Source: Adiantum capillus-veneris (Eukaryota; Streptophyta; Polypodiopsida; Polypodiales; Pteridaceae). From it: DNA of 64,000 nucleotides. Shown piece by piece: positions 60,357 to 64,000 of this stretch. The position numbers were made by a program, and so were the translations under genes. The notes below the pieces were generated by a model. That model saw only the letters and a program-made list of their open reading frames with translations, was not told the origin of the DNA and made no database searches. The stretch spans positions 129,456,891-129,520,890 of the forward strand of contig CM043947.1 of NCBI GenBank assembly GCA_014529385.2, given 5' to 3'. Positions within the stretch are counted from its first letter, which is position 1. Every line of letters begins with the position of its first letter.

Positions 60357-60395
60357 CTAGTCACTGGGCTAGTTGAGCCAAAAAAATAAAAAATA

Positions 60396-61900
60396 TAAGT
60401 ATATTATGACCCATTTGTGTGTAAATATTTCATTGTATATAGGGCCTAAATAAAAGGATTTTTCATAATTATTTTGGTATTTATTTAAATATTTCTACCT
60501 ATGGTGTGTTATTTATGCTATGTACATTGACTCACCATTACCATATTTTTTCTTACCATTTTGCATACTCTTTATTCCATATAAAAATAATTTCATGCAA
60601 GCTTTTCTTATTTTTGGTGTAACTCCATCCCAACAAAAATCGAAAAAAAACTAGTTTTATTTATGTGTATATTTTTTCACTATTTTGATTTTTCCTTCCT
60701 ACATCTATTCTCTTTTACTCTCATAAATTAGAACACCAAAAATATTCATCTTTTTATGGTAGAATTATAATGAGAGAGATTTATTTTGACCCCTTTATAT
60801 TTTTTCCACCTATATTATTTATATTTGACATGTACATATTTTTTTAGACCCCTCAATATTTGATTTTCTTAGTTGTACTATTCACTTATATCATGATCTC
60901 AACAATATCTTCAATTATAGACCTACCAAATAAGGTCAAGGGTACGTGGAATGCATGCATGCACCATGGGGAGCGCACTCTTGGAGGTATTCACAAGAAT
61001 CATCCAAGGAAGGACCTCACAAGGACCTTGTGCAGTGGAAAAAACAGTCGGTTTTGCTGAATTTTTAAAGATCACATGCTCCCCAAATTTGAAAAGGTGA
61101 TACAAACAAAGGTTGTAGCTCGTGGGCTGAACTTTCACCTCAAAGCTTTTCATATTTTTTTGAGCTACGAGCTGTGAGCTATGATTTTATTAGTGGACCC
61201 CAGTTTGCCCATGCTATGCAGCCACACTCCCTCTTCCACTTTACCATTTTCCTCTTTCACACACACCTCTCCACTCATCATCCCCACCTCTCTCACCACT
61301 CCTCTCTGCACCCTACTCACCTTCTTCTCAACCTTGAAGAATAAGAGAAACCATGGTGAACTCATGTCTCCTACACACACTTCCATTCCAAAATTGACCA
61401 CCTAGTCTCATTTTTTCTCTTCCATATTACCCATATTTATAAAAAAAACCACAAAATTCAGCCTCTTCTCTTGAAAGACAACATCATGGTGATTGATTAC
61501 TCATGTTCACTTACCTTGGCTCCCAAGGAAGGTCAAGAGTGGAGAAAAAACGTACCGTCAAAGCTAGTGGACCGTCAACAAGCGTCAAAATTGACCCTAC
61601 TCAAGACACTTGGAGCATCGACATTGTAAGAAATCCATGTTTCTTACCTATTAAGAGTTTTTTCTTCCTTATTTGTATCCTACATGAATACTCCCATTGT
61701 AAATATCCAATTCCATTTGTAAATCAATAAAAATACTAACTCTACTAATTTACTAACACTAACTTATTATGAAAAGTCCTATCACCTCCACTTCTCTCCT
61801 CTCTCTCTTCTTCATCTATCCCCACCAACTTCTTGATAATTCCAAGCAAAATAAATTAGATAAGTGCTGAAAATCTAACCCAACCATGGTTAGAGGAGTA
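60396..61900. other. AT-rich gene-free region
   Basis: No coding frame with family resemblance. The later part (61860-61950) leads into the promoter-like sequence of the 62-kb unit. Confidence 0.45.
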
Positions 61901-61920
61901 AGCCTAGGCCTCAAAATTGC

Positions 61921-61929
61921 TATAAAAGG
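61921..61929 (+). promoter_or_regulatory. TATA box of the 62-kb twin-ORF unit
   Basis: TATAAAAGG, the same nonamer as in the LTR at 5.5 kb. The repeated unit begins 32 bases downstream at 61953, the distance expected for a transcription start. Confidence 0.6.
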
Positions 61930-62865
61930 AAGGTGTAGCTAGCACAAAAAGGGGAGAGCCATAAGCAAGAGCACTATGCTATAGCTTGAGAAGCCAAGCT
62001 CAACCTCTCTAGAAGGAGCTCTTGAGTGGAAGCTCATTGTCGTATGCGTGTGCATGTGTTGTAATAGGGGTGATTAGCACGGGAACTCTATGCCATTGTA
62101 AGAGAGAGAGCGATCATTTAATTGAGAGTGGAAAATCTATCATTCCTCCTACTAGTGTAAGCCCAATATTTGCTGAATCAAGGAGGGTGGATTTGGACTA
62201 AGCTTGGATACTTTGTCTCTCTTCCAACGTGAAGTAATGGACAACAATGATGTGTAAGTGTCTTGGTGTTTTTTTTTAAAGTTCTTGATAGCTTGTCTCT
62301 GGGTGTTGTCATCAATTTAGCCATAAATTCCACATACTGTAAGAGGGCGACAGGGTGGAGAGGACTCCCCTGGCCTTAAGACAGTGATTGGGGTGGCTTT
62401 TCTTGTGATGTGTTGTGGTGAAATTTACTCAAGCTATATTGAACAAATACTAATCTCACTTTGATCGGTCATGACAGATTTGTAAGAAGGTATTAATGCA
62501 ACAAGCATCCCCTCCCTCTTCTCTCTCTTTCTTACATATATAATTGTGTTTGCTTGATCATTGCCGACACATTTCAAAGCAGCCCGAGCACTATCTTTCT
62601 CTCTCTCTCTCTACGCATCCTAGTTCGCATCCAAAACTAGGTGGTGCCCCAAATTTGTGTAGGGTTAGGTTGCGGGTTTGTGTGTGTGTGTGTTTGTTGT
62701 TTTTTCCAACCCCAACCCAATTGAGCACCACGGGAGCCTACAAGGGTGTTTAGAGGCCACTCTTCTTGTTGCCCGCCCCGGACCGCCTCAAATTGGTGCC
62801 CCCACGGAGGATCGGCTTGTGTATTTTTGTGAAGGCTCAACCTTTAGCATAATCAAGTAGCTTGC

Positions 62866-63078
62866 ATGAATCACGAGAATTTTTATGATCCCTTCATTCC
62901 CATTGCAAGGCAAAAGGTACACATAATTGTTAGTACTAAGTTGCGATTTCAACGTGTAATTCGTAGAATTTTAGGTCCTCTTAGGTTGGCAGAGATAAAC
63001 GCATCAGTAAATCCTTTTATTTTGCCTCTCATTAGGTACGGCCTTAGTTTCGACGTCTATATTTTTGTTTTGTTCTAA
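62866..63078 (+). CDS. Twin small ORF B (70 aa), 62-kb unit
   Basis: Starts MNHENFYDPFIPIARQKVHI and ends NPFILPLIRYGLSFDVYIFV plus LF. Ungapped alignment with the 5.6-kb copy gives 43 of 70 identities over equal length. The conserved residues mostly use different codons (for example aat-cct-ttt-att-ttg-cct against aac-cct-ttc-ata-tta-ccc). Here B comes first, with 21 bases to ORF A, whereas in the LTR copies A comes first and overlaps B. Family not recognised. Confidence 0.72.
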   Translation: MNHENFYDPFIPIARQKVHIIVSTKLRFQRVIRRILGPLRLAEINASVNPFILPLIRYGLSFDVYIFVLF

Positions 63079-63099
63079 GAATTAGGTCATGCATAGACC

Positions 63100-63318
63100 A
63101 TGGATAATGGCCCAAGAATAGAGGTTTTCCCCTTTGATTTCACTCCACACATTAGAATAAACATTGCAATTAGTAGAAAAATCCATTTTCAACAACGTAT
63201 GGTGTTCATGTTTGGTGCCCAAAGAGTAGGAGAAATTCTCGCATCACCAAACCCTGTCATCCTGCCTCTTATTGATTATTATAGGTCATTTGATGTGAAT
63301 ATTTTTATTTTGTTGTAG
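63100..63318 (+). CDS. Twin small ORF A (72 aa), 62-kb unit
   Basis: Starts MDNGPRIEVFPFDF. Core IRINIAISRKIHFQQRMVFM plus FG, end ILPLIDYYRSFDVNIFILL. Equal in length to the LTR copies, with 42 of 72 identities. Against ORF B of the same unit, the last 46 residues share about half their positions. The TAG stop lies 42 bases before the poly(A)-type signal. Confidence 0.72.
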   Translation: MDNGPRIEVFPFDFTPHIRINIAISRKIHFQQRMVFMFGAQRVGEILASPNPVILPLIDYYRSFDVNIFILL

Positions 63319-63360
63319 AATAGATTGCAATTTAAAAAATATTATTGTGTAAATCTTTTA

Positions 63361-63366
63361 AATAAA
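63361..63366 (+). terminator. Poly(A)-type signal of the twin-ORF unit
   Basis: aataaa, 42 bases after the ORF A stop and about 40 bases before the next repeat begins. Confidence 0.45.
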
Positions 63367-63404
63367 GAAAAAACAAAAACGCGTCACTTTGAAATCAATT
63401 CAAT

Positions 63405-64000
63405 GGAGAGCCATAAGCAAGAGCACTATGCTATAGCTTGAGAAGCCAAGCTCAAACTCTCTAGAAGGAGCTCTTGAGTGGAAGCTCATTGTCTATGCAT
63501 GTGCATGTGTTGTAATAGGGGTGATTAGCAAGGGATCTCTATGACATTGTAAGAGAGAGTGATCATCAATTGAGAGTAGGAAATCTATCATTTCTCCTAC
63601 TAGTGTAAGCCCAACATTTGTTGAATCAAGAAGGGTGGATTTGGACTAAGCTTGGCCACTTTGTCTCTCTTACAACGTGAAGTAATGGACAATAATGATG
63701 TGTAAGTGTCTTGGTGTTTTTTTTTTAAAGTTCTTGATAGCTTGTCTCTTGGTGTTGACATCAATTTAGCCATAAATTCCACATACTGTAAGAGGGCGAC
63801 AGGGTGGAGAGGACTCCCCTGGCCTTAAGACAGTGATTGGGGTGGCTTTTCTTATGATGTGTTGTGGTGTAATTTACTCAAGATATGCTGAACAAATACT
63901 AATCTCACTTTCATTGGTCATGACAGATTTGTAAGAAGGTATTAGTGCAACAATCACCCCCTCACCCTTCCCTCTTTTTCTTACATATATAATTGTGTTT
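63405..64000 (+). repeat. Second copy of the twin-ORF leader (runs off the window)
   Basis: Matches 61953-62551 nearly base for base for all 596 bases available, including the 'aagagggcgacagggtggag' block. Its upstream sequence has no resemblance to that upstream of 61953: the TATA box is absent here. Confidence 0.88.

Larger units (their letters stand above)
54800..60395 (+). mobile_element. L1-type plant LINE (degenerate)
   Basis: Two ORFs in the L1 order: a nucleic-acid-binding ORF1 with a CCHC knuckle, then ORF2 with an apurinic-type endonuclease, reverse transcriptase and a zf-RVT C-terminal segment. A short A-rich tail follows at 60377-60393. There are multiple stops and frame changes. 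Start is approximate because the 5' part is scrambled by a tandem duplication. Remnants of the same family sit in the LRAT intron (48780-49520) and perhaps at 39930-40600. Confidence 0.85.
61953..63404 (+). mobile_element. 1452-bp twin-ORF unit, first of a head-to-tail pair
   Basis: Runs from the predicted transcription start (ggagagccataagcaag) through a long gene-free leader of 913 nt, ORF B and ORF A. It ends about 40 bases after a poly(A)-type signal (aataaa, 63361-63366). Immediately after, at 63405, the leader starts again. No protease, RT or integrase is present. It could be a small non-autonomous LTR element whose leader is the R-U5 region, or a tandem of retroposed transcripts. Confidence 0.55.

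Noticed and set aside
61953-63404. Hammerhead ribozyme in the 62-kb unit
   Set aside because: I looked for the conserved ctgatga and gaaa cores in plausible spacing near the repeat junctions and did not find them. A covariance search is still worthwhile.

Overview
This window is nuclear DNA of a land plant, most likely one with a large repeat-rich genome (fern, lycophyte or gymnosperm-like; I cannot name the species). The evidence is a split LRAT/NC-domain gene of the plant type, an FCP1-like HAD domain of the plant type, chromodomain Ty3 elements with an initiator-Met primer site, L1-type LINEs whose first ORF has the plant zinc-knuckle layout, very abundant GA/CT microsatellites and long G or C homopolymers.

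Layout. 0-2.8 kb: the 3' part of an acidic protein fused to an FCP1/NIF-like HAD domain (+), then an unrecognised two-exon gene (-); each is broken by one in-frame TAG. 2.8-5.5 kb: gene-free, with a C run and a 46-bp perfect palindrome. 5.5-13.6 kb: a Ty3-type LTR retrotransposon (-) with two ~1.9-kb LTRs and a decayed pol. Each LTR carries two small ORFs (72 and 70 codons, here called A and B). 13.6-26 kb: gene-poor, with CT/GA tracts, an old protease remnant and a cluster of small inverted-repeat elements. 26.06-27.73 kb: a solo LTR with target duplication CATTA. 29.6-44.0 kb: a 393-bp LTR family ('family 3') with coiled-coil coding remnants. One of its LTRs is interrupted by a 9.0-kb chromodomain Ty3 element (29.96-38.98 kb, target duplication ATCAC) that holds an 895-bp tandem duplication in pol. 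44.0-46.2 kb: more family-3-like remnants and a diverged LTR.

48.0-51.0 kb: the one apparently intact host gene, an LRAT-domain protein (-) in two exons, with a LINE remnant in its 2.16-kb intron and GA/CT tracts around exon 1. 52.1-52.3 kb: a 91-bp tandem unit with flipped hairpin cores. 54.8-60.4 kb: a degenerate L1-type LINE (+). 61.9-64 kb: a second, unrelated-looking host for the A/B twin ORFs, here in the order B-A. It lies downstream of a TATA box and is followed by a direct repeat that restarts exactly where transcription should start.

The most interesting signal is the A/B pair. Two very different repeat contexts encode the same two proteins at identical lengths (70 and 72 aa), about 60% identical, with most conserved residues written in different synonymous codons. 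That pattern is expected for real proteins under selection. I do not recognise the family. Everything else is ordinary plant repeat decay, with a marked excess of TAG stops that fits CAG-to-TAG deamination.
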